A stretch of DNA of 64,000 nucleotides. It comes from Nocardia niwae NBRC 108934 = DSM 45340. GTDB lineage: Bacteria; Actinomycetota; Actinomycetes; Mycobacteriales; Mycobacteriaceae. Every line of letters begins with the position of its first letter. The stretch's first letter is position 1. Shown one piece after another: positions 1-8,863 of the stretch. The DNA is taken from NCBI RefSeq assembly GCF_001613465.1, contig NZ_BDCK01000015.1, positions 310,001 to 374,000 on the forward strand, read 5' to 3'. A model generated the notes under the pieces. It was not told the origin of the DNA. It was given only the letters and a program-made list of their open reading frames with translations, and did not search any database. The position numbers were made by a program, and so were the translations under genes.

Positions 1-79
1 CACCGGAGACCTGCTGACCAGGCAGTGCGCGACCGGCCACCGCCCACTCGATCCGGCCGATGAGCCCGTCCTCATGCAC
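1..79 (-). CDS. SpoIIE/RsbX-type protein phosphatase, N-terminal fragment
   Basis: A reading frame enters from the left edge. From a GTG at 79 it encodes about 26 residues containing IEWAVAGRALPGQQVSG, which resembles the start of SpoIIE/PP2C-like proteins in actinobacterial stress modules. The GTG lies inside the end of rsbT (8-bp overlap), indicating translational coupling. An alternative ATG at 75 overlaps the rsbT stop as ATGA but gives a less protein-like frame. By analogy such a phosphatase would reset phosphorylated RsbR and RsbS. The assignment rests on a short stretch and on operon context. Confidence 0.5.
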   Translation of the reverse strand, partial: MHEDGLIGRIEWAVAGRALPGQQVSG

Positions 80-491
80 CGTTCGGTACCCACTTCCACA
101 TCTCCACGAGCGTGCCGCGACCCGGCGCCGAATCCACGGTCAGCCGGTCCATCAACCGCCGGGCACCGGGAAGGCCGAGCCCGAGCCCGCGTCCGGTGGA
201 ATAGCCGTCTTCCAGCGCCCGGGCGATGTCGATGATGCCGGGCCCCTGATCCTCGGCCTGCACCACCAGGGCTTGACGTCCCTCCCGGTCGTCGACGAGC
301 AGGCGGATCTCGCCGCTGCCCGCGTAACTGGTGATATTGCGGGCGATCTCGGAGATCGCCGTGGAGATCATCGTGCGGTCGGTCAGGGTGAATCCGAGTT
401 TTGCTGCCAGTTCGCGTCCGGCTTGACGTGCGGTCACGATGTCCCCGGACACCCTGACCGCGATCACCACGTTCTCAGCGGCCACTGTCAC
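72..491 (-). CDS. rsbT: RsbT-like serine kinase / switch protein of the stressosome
   Basis: Protein of 139 residues of the GHKL (HATPase_c) fold. The N box is visible as SEIARNITSYAG (about residues 47-58), the G1 box as DQGPGI (about 82-87) and the G2 box as GRGLGLGLPGARRLMD (about 98-113). RsbT proteins phosphorylate the STAS proteins RsbS and RsbR and, once released, activate a PP2C phosphatase that feeds into sigma factor control. The GTG start lies 17 bp inside rsbS and the stop overlaps the next gene, so the genes form one coupled operon. The length is normal for RsbT. RsbW-type anti-sigma kinases are the main alternative, but the rsbR-rsbS context favours RsbT. Confidence 0.85.
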   Translation of the reverse strand: MTVAAENVVIAVRVSGDIVTARQAGRELAAKLGFTLTDRTMISTAISEIARNITSYAGSGEIRLLVDDREGRQALVVQAEDQGPGIIDIARALEDGYSTGRGLGLGLPGARRLMDRLTVDSAPGRGTLVEMWKWVPNGA

Positions 492-864
492 GACCGTCTC
501 GCTGGCGACGGGCTGGAATCTTTCGGTCCAACCAGGCGAGCCCCTCTTCCAGATCGAGGGCGGTGTGCATGTCCTCGAAGGTGAGCCCGAGCTGCACCAT
601 GGCGAACGCGACTTCCGGTTGCAGACCGACGATCACCGTTTCGGCGCCGCGCAGCTGCGTCATGTGCGCGATGGTACGCAACGATCTCGCGGCGAACGAA
701 TCCATCACGTCGATGGCGGTGACATCGACGATGATGCCATGGGCCCGATACTTGCTGACCTGTTTCATCAGGTCGTCCTGCAGGCGTTCGGTATCGGCAT
801 CGGTCAGCGCGGACTGCACCGACGCGATGAGATAAGTCCCCTGTTTGAGAATCGGTACCGGCAT
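475..864 (-). CDS. rsbS: RsbS-like STAS-domain stressosome scaffold protein
   Basis: Protein of 129 residues, a single STAS domain. It starts LKQGTYLIASVQSALTD and carries the segment DVTAIDVMDSFAARSLRTI, in which the serine of DSF is at the position phosphorylated by RsbT in known RsbS proteins. RsbS forms the stressosome core with RsbR and sequesters RsbT until stress. The gene lies 13 bp downstream of rsbR and overlaps rsbT. The C-terminal tail (RRQRDGRDSGR) is charged and extends past the STAS fold. Confidence 0.85.
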   Translation of the reverse strand: MPVPILKQGTYLIASVQSALTDADTERLQDDLMKQVSKYRAHGIIVDVTAIDVMDSFAARSLRTIAHMTQLRGAETVIVGLQPEVAFAMVQLGLTFEDMHTALDLEEGLAWLDRKIPARRQRDGRDSGR

Positions 865-877
865 GTGACGCGCCTGA

Positions 878-1783
878 TCAGCGGCCGTCGCGTTCGGTCA
901 CCCGTTCGGTGACGCGGGAGACCTCGTAGCCGAGCAGCCGTTCCGCCTCCTCGATACCACCTTGCAGGTCGCCGACCGCGTTCATCTTCGACAGATCCAG
1001 ACCGATGGTCACCAGGGTGAGCGCGATCTCCGAGGACAAGCCGGTGATGATCACGTTCGCGCCCATCAGCCCGGACGCGTCGACGGTCTGCACCAGGTGG
1101 TTGGCGACGGTGGAGTCGATCTGCGGCACACCGGTGATGTCGATGACGACGACCTTCGCGCGGTTGGCTCGTATGGCGCGCAGCAGCTGTTCGGTGAGCT
1201 GGCGGGCGCGCTGGCTGTCCAGCACGCCGATGATAGGGAGGATCAGCAGCTGCTCACGGACCTGGAGCACCGGGGTGGACAGCTCGCGAATGGCTTCCTG
1301 CTGCTGCCGGATGACACGCTCGCGCTCCTGCACGAAGGACACGCCCACGGTGTTGGCGATGCGGTTGGCAGCTGGTTCGTAGGCGTCGAGCACTGCGTTG
1401 AGCAGTTCGAAGTCCGCCTGATACTTCTCGAACAGCGAGCGGGCCAGCACGTCGCGCAGCAGCAGCACGATGCCGAGCACCTCGTCGGTCTCGACGCCGC
1501 GGGGAATGATGCGTTCGGACAGGTCGCGCGCGTAGGCCTGCAGCGCCTCGACGCTACCGGTCTCGAGCACCTCGACGTAGTTGTCGTAGACCGAGGTGGC
1601 CTCGGAGAAGATCTCTTCGGGCGTCATCGCGGTCAGCAACTGCGCGTCGGTGATGCGCCGGGCCCATTCCTCACGCAGCGCGGTGCGGTTCTGGCGCAGG
1701 TGCTCGACCAGCTGCGGGAGCAGATTGTCGACCGGTCCCGCGGTCAGGGAATCCGCCGAAAGGCTCATGGACACCTCGGACAT
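878..1783 (-). CDS. rsbR: RsbR-like stressosome sensor (RsbRD-type N domain plus STAS)
   Basis: Protein of 301 residues. Residues about 15-165 are helical and resemble the RsbRD N-terminal sensor domain; residues about 170-285 form a STAS domain with IDITGVPQIDSTVANHLV, where the DST motif supplies the RsbT phosphorylation site. The ATG at 1783 has an AGGAG about 5 bases upstream, which supports this start. It is the first gene of the rsbR-rsbS-rsbT-phosphatase operon. No haem- or flavin-binding motif shows what the N domain senses. The repeated C-terminal tail (RVTERVTERDGR) is dispensable-looking. Confidence 0.82.
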   Translation of the reverse strand: MSEVSMSLSADSLTAGPVDNLLPQLVEHLRQNRTALREEWARRITDAQLLTAMTPEEIFSEATSVYDNYVEVLETGSVEALQAYARDLSERIIPRGVETDEVLGIVLLLRDVLARSLFEKYQADFELLNAVLDAYEPAANRIANTVGVSFVQERERVIRQQQEAIRELSTPVLQVREQLLILPIIGVLDSQRARQLTEQLLRAIRANRAKVVVIDITGVPQIDSTVANHLVQTVDASGLMGANVIITGLSSEIALTLVTIGLDLSKMNAVGDLQGGIEEAERLLGYEVSRVTERVTERDGR

Positions 1784-1921
1784 GGAAACTCCTGCCCCTT
1801 TCGACGGGTTAGTCGGGATCTTCGTGCATCGGCGCTAGCCGATTCCGAGCCTAGTCATACCCCACCCGCGTCACCGGCGAAACCTACTGCTTGTTCGCCG
1901 GATGTTCGGGTGCGACAGTCC

Positions 1922-2539
1922 TTACGGCACCGTAGCGAACCCGCGTTCCAGCGCTGCGAGCGCCTCGTCCAAATACACGGTGAGATCCGCGTCGGCGCGG
2001 GCCAGCCAGGCGTCGAACGCGGCGCGCGCCGCCGCCAGCGTGGTCCGTCCGACGGCGAGCGGGATGAGCCCGTCCTCCGGCTGGCCGAGCCGGCCCGCCG
2101 CGAACCCGCTCACCGCGCGCTCCCAGGCGTCGTAGTGCGCGCCCGCGGTGGCGGCGAGCGCGGGAACGGTGGCGACCAATTGCATACGGGTGCGCAGTTC
2201 CGGAACGTCTTCGGCGCGATATTGGTTGGCGCTCACCACGATCCGGCGCACGGCGGTCATCATCGGCACGTCGTCGGGCACCGTCGCGAACGCGGCGCGC
2301 AGGGCGGCGACCTCGTCGTCGAACTGCCACCACAGCACCTCCGCCTTGGTGGGGAAGTACCGGAAGAAGGTGCGTCCGCTGATCCCCGCGGCGGCGGCGA
2401 TCTGCTCGACGGTCGTCTCGTCGAAGCCCTGTTCACTGAACAGCCGCATGGCGATCACTTCGAGTTCGCGCTTGGTGGTGCCTCGTGGGCGGCCGCGCGT
2501 GGCCCGGTTCTCCAACATCGTCTGATTGTGCTCGTTCAT
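1922..2539 (-). CDS. mftR: TetR-family regulator, MftR-like (mycofactocin locus)
   Basis: Protein of 205 residues. The N-terminal helix-turn-helix reads TTVEQIAAAAGISGRTFFRY (about residues 41-60), close to MftR proteins that begin with a GRPRGTT-type segment and share RTFFRYFPTKAEV. It is divergent from mftE with 43 bp between start codons, and a 13-bp palindrome sits in that gap. MftR is known as an acyl-CoA-responsive repressor of mycofactocin genes; the symbol here depends on similarity plus the adjacent mftE-mftD. Generic TetR function is near certain, the MftR assignment less so. Confidence 0.7.
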   Translation of the reverse strand: MNEHNQTMLENRATRGRPRGTTKRELEVIAMRLFSEQGFDETTVEQIAAAAGISGRTFFRYFPTKAEVLWWQFDDEVAALRAAFATVPDDVPMMTAVRRIVVSANQYRAEDVPELRTRMQLVATVPALAATAGAHYDAWERAVSGFAAGRLGQPEDGLIPLAVGRTTLAAARAAFDAWLARADADLTVYLDEALAALERGFATVP

Positions 2540-2555
2540 CGCGACTATTGATTAT

Positions 2556-2568
2556 GTCAGTGACTGAC
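2556..2568. promoter_or_regulatory. Palindromic operator between mftR and mftE
   Basis: The sequence GTCAGTGACTGAC is a perfect 6-1-6 inverted repeat, flanked by ATTAT on the left and GATAAT on the right. It is centred in the 43-bp divergent gap, so a bound TetR dimer could block both promoters. Assignment to MftR is inferred from position and symmetry. Confidence 0.6.
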
Positions 2569-2582
2569 GATAATCTCGCGGC

Positions 2583-3284
2583 ATGTTGGCGGATCTCACC
2601 TGGCCCGAGGCGGGCGCGCGCGCCACGGCGGGTGCGATCCTCGCCGTGGCGGTCGGGGCGACCGAGCAGCACGGCCCGCATCTGCCGCTGTCCACCGACA
2701 CCGACATCGCCGCGGCGCTGTGCGCCCGTCTGGCCGCGGCGCGCCCGGACGTGCTCGTCGGACCGGCGATCCCGTACGGCGCGAGCGGTGAGCACGCGGG
2801 CTTTCCCGGCACGCTGTCGATCGGGCAGGCGGCGCTGGAACTGCTGGTGGTCGAGCTGTGCCGTTCGGCGACCGACACCTTCGATCGGATTCTGCTGGTC
2901 AACTGGCACGGCGGCAACATCGAAGCGCTGCGGCGGGCGAAGGATCTGCTGCGCACCGAGTCCAGGGACGTGCGGCTGTACCTGCCGCGCTTCGAGGGCG
3001 ATCCGCACGCGGGACGGTCGGAGACCGCGCTGCAACTGGCGCTGACGCCCGGGCGCGTGCGCGGCGACCGCGCCGCCGCGGGAGACACCCGCCCGCTCGC
3101 CGAACTGCTGCCGCTGCTGCGTCGCGGCGGAGTGCGCGCGGTGAGCGCCAACGGCGTGCTCGGCGACCCGGCGGGGGCGTCCGCCGACGAGGGCGTGGCC
3201 CTGCTCGAGCACCTGAGCGCCGACCTGCTCGACCGAACCCGGCTCTGGTGGCCGGAGAACTCCCCGGAAAGGACCGGAACATGA
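2583..3284 (+). CDS. mftE: Mycofactocin system creatininase-family peptidase MftE
   Basis: Protein of 233 residues of the creatininase fold. Metal-binding motifs are visible: GATEQHGPHLPLSTDTD near residues 23-39, then GASGEHAGFPGT, NWHGGN and GDPHAGRSET. The C-terminal GGVRAVSANGVLGDP matches MftE rather than creatininase itself. MftE cleaves the modified MftA peptide made by MftC to release the AHDP core that MftD oxidises. Its stop overlaps the mftD start as ATGA. In most actinobacteria the order is mftA-B-C-D-E-F; here mftE precedes mftD and the precursor and radical-SAM genes are not adjacent. Confidence 0.85.
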   Translation: MLADLTWPEAGARATAGAILAVAVGATEQHGPHLPLSTDTDIAAALCARLAAARPDVLVGPAIPYGASGEHAGFPGTLSIGQAALELLVVELCRSATDTFDRILLVNWHGGNIEALRRAKDLLRTESRDVRLYLPRFEGDPHAGRSETALQLALTPGRVRGDRAAAGDTRPLAELLPLLRRGGVRAVSANGVLGDPAGASADEGVALLEHLSADLLDRTRLWWPENSPERTGT

Positions 3285-4504
3285 ACCCGTGGTTCGAGAC
3301 CGTCGCCGAAGCGCAGCGACGGGCGAAGAAGCGGCTGCCGAAATCGGTGTACGGCGCGTTGATCGCCGGTTCCGAGCGCGGCCAGACCATCGAGGACAAT
3401 CAGCGGGCGTTCACCGAACTGGGTTTCGCGCCGCACGTGGCCGGTCCGATCGGCGAGCGTGATCAGTCGACTACCGTTCTGGGACAGCAGCTTTCGATGC
3501 CGGTGCTGATCTCGCCGACCGGTGTGCAAGCGGTGCACCCCGACGGTGAGGTGGCCGTCGCCAGGGCGGCCGCGGCGCGCGGCATCGCGATGGGCCTGAG
3601 CTCGTTCGCCAGCAAGCCGATCGAAGAGGTGATCGCCGCCAATCCGGCGACGTTCTTCCAGCTGTACTGGTGCGGCGGCAAGGACGAGATCCTGGAGCGG
3701 ATGCGCCGGGCCCGGGACGCGGGCGCGGTCGGGTTGATCCTGACGCTGGACTGGTCGTTCTCGCACGGACGGGACTGGGGCAGCCCGGTCATTCCGGAGA
3801 AGCTGGATCTGCGCACCATGCTGAAGTTCGCGCCGCAGACCCTGGCGCGCCCGCGCTGGCTGGCCACCTACATGCGATCGGGCAGCATCCCGGACCTGAC
3901 CGCACCGAACATGGCCATCGGCGACGCGCCAGCGCCAGGATTCTTCGGCGCCTACGGCGAATGGATGGGCACGCCCCCGCCGGACTGGGCGGATGTGCGT
4001 TGGATCTGCGAGCAGTGGGACGGCCCGGTGCTGCTCAAGGGCGTCATGCGGGTGGACGACGCGCTGCGCGCGGTCGACGCGGGTGTGGCGGGGATCTCGG
4101 TGTCCAACCACGGCGGCAACAATCTCGACGGCACCCCCGCAGCGATCCGGGCGCTGCCGGTGCTGGCGGACGCGGTGGGCTCGCAGGTCGAGGTGCTGCT
4201 CGACGGCGGCATCCGGCGCGGCAGCGACGTGGTGAAAGCCGTGGCGCTGGGCGCTCGGGCGGTGCTGATCGGGCGCGCCTACCTCTGGGGGCTGGCCGCG
4301 AACGGGCAGGCCGGGGTGGAGAACGTGCTGGACATCCTGCGCGGCGGCATCGACTCGGCGCTGCTGGGGCTGCGCAAGACGCGCGTCACCGATCTGGAAC
4401 GCTCGGACGTGGTGGTGCCCGCCGGGTTCGAGCGAGCGCTCGGGCTGCCCGAAACCGCCACCGCGGCAAGCGCTCCGGTCGATCACGCCGCTTCGCACGC
4501 CTGA
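3281..4504 (+). CDS. mftD: Pre-mycofactocin synthase MftD (FMN-dependent, lactate-dehydrogenase-like)
   Basis: Protein of 407 residues of the FMN-dependent alpha-hydroxyacid oxidase family. Typical segments include LGFAPHVAGPIGERDQSTT, SNHGGNNLDGTPAAIRALP with the catalytic histidine, DGGIRRGSDVVKAVALGA for FMN phosphate binding, and IGRAYLWGLAANGQAGVENV. These match MftD more closely than lactate oxidases. MftD deaminates the AHDP core to give the redox-active alpha-keto amide of pre-mycofactocin. The ATG overlaps the mftE stop by 4 bp, so the two are translated together. No mftF glycosyltransferase follows; a convergent MarR gene ends 4 bp downstream. Confidence 0.88.
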   Translation: MNPWFETVAEAQRRAKKRLPKSVYGALIAGSERGQTIEDNQRAFTELGFAPHVAGPIGERDQSTTVLGQQLSMPVLISPTGVQAVHPDGEVAVARAAAARGIAMGLSSFASKPIEEVIAANPATFFQLYWCGGKDEILERMRRARDAGAVGLILTLDWSFSHGRDWGSPVIPEKLDLRTMLKFAPQTLARPRWLATYMRSGSIPDLTAPNMAIGDAPAPGFFGAYGEWMGTPPPDWADVRWICEQWDGPVLLKGVMRVDDALRAVDAGVAGISVSNHGGNNLDGTPAAIRALPVLADAVGSQVEVLLDGGIRRGSDVVKAVALGARAVLIGRAYLWGLAANGQAGVENVLDILRGGIDSALLGLRKTRVTDLERSDVVVPAGFERALGLPETATAASAPVDHAASHA

Positions 4505-4508
4505 GCGG

Positions 4509-4979
4509 TCACCTTTCGGCCGCCGCCCGTCGATGGTGCGCGAGCAAGGTGTCGTAGATGTCGGCCAAGGCGGCCAGCTGCTGACGATCGAGGATGTCGA
4601 TCATGTGCCTGCGCACGCTCTCCACGTGCGCGGGCGCGGCGCCGGTGAGCACGTCGGCGCCGCGCGGAGTGAGCTTGGCGGCCGTGCGGCGGGCGTCGTC
4701 GGGAATCGGCTCGCGGACGACCAACTCCCGTTTCTCCATCCGGGTGATCTGATGGGACAGCCTGCTCTGCGACCACTCGAGTTTGGCCGCGAGATCGGCG
4801 AAGGTGAGCCGGTGGTCGGGCGCCTCGGCCAGGTAGGCCAGCACCGAGTATTCGACGTAGGTGAGGTTGGACTCTCTGGTGGAATCCCGCCCGACCGCCG
4901 CGGCGATGAGGTCGCGGGTGCGTACGAAACCCAGCCAGGCGCGCATCTCTACGTCATCGAGCCAATGGGGACCGGTCAC
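4509..4979 (-). CDS. MarR-family transcriptional regulator
   Basis: Protein of 156 residues from the GTG at 4979 (reading TGPHWLDDVEMRAWLGFVRT). The frame stays open upstream to 5162, but that extension is Arg-rich and not MarR-like. The winged helix is visible as LTFADLAAKLEWSQSRLSHQ followed by MEKRELVVREP and the DARRTAAKLTPRG wing. The spacing and composition match MarR regulators of drug or aromatic-acid response. It is convergent with mftD and divergent from the fumarase gene; inverted repeats at 5081-5124 are plausible binding sites. Confidence 0.85.
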   Translation of the reverse strand: MTGPHWLDDVEMRAWLGFVRTRDLIAAAVGRDSTRESNLTYVEYSVLAYLAEAPDHRLTFADLAAKLEWSQSRLSHQITRMEKRELVVREPIPDDARRTAAKLTPRGADVLTGAAPAHVESVRRHMIDILDRQQLAALADIYDTLLAHHRRAAAER

Positions 4980-5080
4980 GATAGCGCTCCAAACTCTGAC
5001 GTGTCTCGAGATCGTCCTGCGTCGCGACGTGCGGCGCGTGAACAGTCTGCGCGCGGCCGGACGCTGGCGCCCGGGCGCTT

Positions 5081-5124
5081 TCTCAGAATTGAGAGGTAGC
5101 ACCACCGGGGTTGAACGTGCAACC
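5081..5124. promoter_or_regulatory. Two inverted repeats upstream of the marR-type gene
   Basis: TCTCAGAATTGAGA (5081-5094) is a perfect 5-4-5 inverted repeat, and GGTTGAACGTGCAACC (5109-5124) is a perfect 5-6-5 inverted repeat. Both lie in the 274-bp gap between the MarR-type gene and the class I fumarase. MarR dimers bind such short palindromes, so autoregulation is likely. A regulatory effect on the fumarase is possible but not shown. Confidence 0.45.
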
Positions 5125-5144
5125 TTTTCGGGCAACTGTCCGAG

Positions 5145-5163
5145 ATAGGGTTGCCTAACCATG
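5145..5163 (+). promoter_or_regulatory. Weak IdeR/DtxR-like iron box upstream of fumarase
   Basis: The 19-mer ATAGGGTTGCCTAACCATG agrees with the IdeR/DtxR consensus at about 13 of 19 positions, counting either G or C at the centre. It lies about 90 bp before the start of a [4Fe-4S] fumarase, a sensible iron-linked target. The match is below the quality of proven boxes, so this is a candidate only. Confidence 0.3.
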
Positions 5164-5253
5164 AGGCGCTCAGGCGGTGGTGGCTAGGCTCGCTGTGCTC
5201 GTGACCAGCCCGGCCGTTCGCGGTGCTCGGGCCCAGCCAAAGGAGTGCGACTG

Positions 5254-6930
<1,677 letters not shown>

Positions 6931-7066
6931 CTCACCCTCGGCCCGCATGCGGCAGAACGCGGACACACCGATGTCCTGCCGATCACCGGGTTCTCGGCGT
7001 CGTCGCAGCGGGCACGCTTAGCGAAGTACACCGTTGATCCGGCACCGATGCAGGTCGAGGAGAGCT

Positions 7067-7531
7067 ATGAGCACGTCCAGGCCAGTACCGACGGCGTTGT
7101 GTATCACCGAGTCGGCCGCCCTCCGGCTGGCCGATCGCGCTGCCCAGGAGGGCACCAGCAGTACCGCACTGCTCGATCGGCTCATCCGCGAAGGCGTCGA
7201 TCAGCTCGATCACCCCGGGATCGTCTTCCGCGGTCCGCTGCACGACCGCCGCGCGGCGCTGTCTGCCGGTCCGGAGGTTTGGGAAGTCGTTGCGCGCCTG
7301 CGCGAATTGGACGGACCCGTGGAGCGCCGGATCGCCGTGCTGAGCGCGAAGTCGGACCTGAATACGAGCAAGATCAGGCTGGCGCTCGCGTACGCACGGG
7401 CGCACGACGGCGAGATCCTGGAGCGGATCGCGCGCAATAAGCAAGCGGCGGAGTCGATTCACCGCCGCGCTGTCCGGGTGGCCGCGCCGTCGTTGCCGCC
7501 GAGCGCGCTGGACAATCCGCCGGGTGCGTGA
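7067..7531 (+). CDS. Small antitoxin-like protein (DUF433/CopG-like)
   Basis: Protein of 154 residues from ATG 7067, preceded by GAGGAGA. Residues about 8-40 look like a ribbon-helix-helix or helical DNA-binding segment (LRLADRAAQEGTSSTALLDR). The middle reads DHPGIVFRGPLHDRRAALSA, then GPEVWEVVARLRELDG and LALAYARAHDGEILERIARN. This is the pattern of antitoxin-like DUF433-related proteins, in which a helix-turn-helix precedes a run of paired Ala/Tyr helices. No toxin gene is adjacent. A strong hairpin follows. Family placement is from memory of the motif layout. Confidence 0.6.
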   Translation: MSTSRPVPTALCITESAALRLADRAAQEGTSSTALLDRLIREGVDQLDHPGIVFRGPLHDRRAALSAGPEVWEVVARLRELDGPVERRIAVLSAKSDLNTSKIRLALAYARAHDGEILERIARNKQAAESIHRRAVRVAAPSLPPSALDNPPGA

Positions 7532-7584
7532 TTCGGCCGGTTCGTCCGAGGCGGCCGATCTCCACAACTGGATATTCACCCCAG

Positions 7585-7624
7585 CTGCGGGCGACTGACG
7601 GCACGAGCCGACAGTCGCCCGCAG
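7585..7624 (+). terminator. Strong hairpin terminator
   Basis: A 13-bp perfect stem (CTGCGGGCGACTG pairing with CAGTCGCCCGCAG) encloses a second 4-bp stem, CGGC-ACGA-GCCG. It starts 54 bp after the antitoxin-like gene. There is no U tract, as is common for actinobacterial terminators. Confidence 0.75.
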
Positions 7625-7871
7625 TGCGTCTGCGGCTCAATGCCGTTCGAGGCTTGGGCGGCGGCCGCTGCTCGAAGCGCGGTCGTGCCGGGCCGGCGCT
7701 CGATGGCGGGGGATACGCGCCGACATACAGGCCGAAAGGGCCACACCGCTCTGCGAGATCTTCGCCATTCCGGGCGATCTCGTCAAAAGCCCCACCAGGA
7801 TATGTCGCATATCGTTCAAAAACCCCGTGGATCCGGGCATTCGGGAAATAGTAGCCATAGCGGCCGGAGTG

Positions 7872-8026
7872 TGATCCACAGCACTGGAATAGATTGTGGA
7901 CAGCCGGTTTTCCATGTCGGCGAAAGATTAGCTACTTCAGCGTAATTGGGCGCATAACGGACATATCAGATGCGTATTATCCCAAGCTGTGGAGTTTTCT
8001 GTGGAATTCGCTGGATGTTGTCCACA
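7872..8026. other. AT-richer gap with a cluster of DnaA-box-like sites
   Basis: The gap from 7532 to 8191 holds no convincing gene. Within it, TTGTCCACA at 8018-8026 is an exact high-GC DnaA box. TGATCCACA at 7872-7880 and CTGTCCACA on the minus strand at 7895-7903 differ by one base from TTATCCACA or TTGTCCACA. TTATCCCAA near 7977-7985 and two TGTGGA motifs at 7988 and 8000 are weaker. The area is visibly AT-richer than its surroundings. dnaA and dnaN are not adjacent, so it is not a standard oriC. Confidence 0.45.
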
Positions 8027-8191
8027 TGCAGAAGCGTCGGGTGCGGAGTGGCGCCGCGTCCCGCCGCGGGGGAAGCGTGATCCTTGGCCGCGGGGGAGGG
8101 AGTAGAAGCGGACGTGTCAGAGCAAGTTCCTTCCTGCGTCTTCGATCGGGGCAAACCCGGCATAGGTGACCGCAGGCGATAGCATCGGCGC

Positions 8192-8719
8192 ATGGTGCTT
8201 GGGAATTCTGCGCGGAGTCGGGTGGCGGTAGGGCTGTCGGTGGCGGTGCTTCCGGCGCTGGTCGCGACCGGTGCGCTGGCGGCGGAGGCGCAGGCCGACG
8301 CCGCAGTCGCCATCGAGCAGCGGGAGTCGGTGGGCTCGGCGACGGGGACCGAGGGACTCGATCCCGCGCTGGCGTTGGCGTATACCCTGGCCGAGCGGGA
8401 GGCGCACGCCCGAGGAGTGCCCTTGTCGATCACGTCCGGGTACCGGACGCCCGCCGAGCAGCAGGCGCTGTGGGAGGACGGGGTGGCGACCTACGGGCCG
8501 GACGACGCGCGCCGCTGGGTGCTGCCGCCCGAGGAGTCCACCCACGTTTCCGGAGACGCGATCGATGTCGGCCCGCAGCAGGGCGCGCGGTGGCTCGAGG
8601 CGAACGGCAACCGATGGGGACTGTGCCGGACGTTCGAGAACGAATGGTGGCATTTCGAGCTGGCCACCGTGCCGGGCACGGATTGCCCGCCGATGACGCC
8701 GGACGCGAGCGTGCGCTGA
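8192..8719 (+). CDS. Secreted M15/VanY-type D-alanyl-D-alanine carboxypeptidase
   Basis: Protein of 175 residues. A signal peptide is evident: MVLGNSARSRVAVG, a hydrophobic run SVAVLPALVATGALA, then AEAQADA as cleavage region. The catalytic zinc motif is STHVSGDAIDVG (SxHxxGxAxD, about residues 116-127) and the third ligand lies in EWWHFE (about 151-156). SGYRTPAEQQALW is the typical M15B substrate segment. It probably trims cell-wall stem peptides outside the membrane. It stands alone; no vancomycin-resistance genes are adjacent. Its final part ends 37 bp before a regulator remnant. Confidence 0.88.
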   Translation: MVLGNSARSRVAVGLSVAVLPALVATGALAAEAQADAAVAIEQRESVGSATGTEGLDPALALAYTLAEREAHARGVPLSITSGYRTPAEQQALWEDGVATYGPDDARRWVLPPEESTHVSGDAIDVGPQQGARWLEANGNRWGLCRTFENEWWHFELATVPGTDCPPMTPDASVR

Positions 8720-8755
8720 TCCGCCGCTGGACCATCGGGTCGGGAATCGCGGTGA

Positions 8756-8863
8756 TCAGGGACGGCACCGGAGCGGGTTCGGATCCAGCTGACCGATGTG
8801 CTCACCGCCGCGGGCGACCCGCTGCGGCTGTGCGTGGTGCGGATCCTCGCCCAGGGCGGCCGG
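8756..8863 (+). pseudogene. Truncated ArsR-type HTH remnant at the Wadjet operon boundary
   Basis: In frame from 8756 the plus strand reads APERVRIQLTDVLTAAGDPL and then RLCVVRILAQGG. This is the first helix region of ArsR-type winged helix regulators (LADPLRLRLLRLLAEG pattern). After this the frame continues antisense into jetC and loses all family character, so only about 35 residues remain and the recognition helix is gone. It abuts the jetC stop codon at 8864 exactly. The simplest reading is that the condensin operon arrived next to or inside a regulator gene. Confidence 0.4.

Noticed and set aside
962..2551. Long plus-strand open frame over rsbR and mftR
   Set aside because: Antisense shadow; both minus-strand genes show clear family motifs and good starts.
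2540..2582. Search for an mftA-type precursor between mftR and mftE
   Set aside because: Only 43 bp with a palindrome; no ORF ending in a Val-Tyr core.
7872..8026. Chromosomal origin oriC
   Set aside because: dnaA and dnaN are absent and the cluster is small; reported only as DnaA-box-like sites.
7532..8863. Search for jetD or its remnant downstream of jetC
   Set aside because: No minus-strand frame with Toprim or DUF2399 character was found; the space is taken by vanY and the DnaA-box region.
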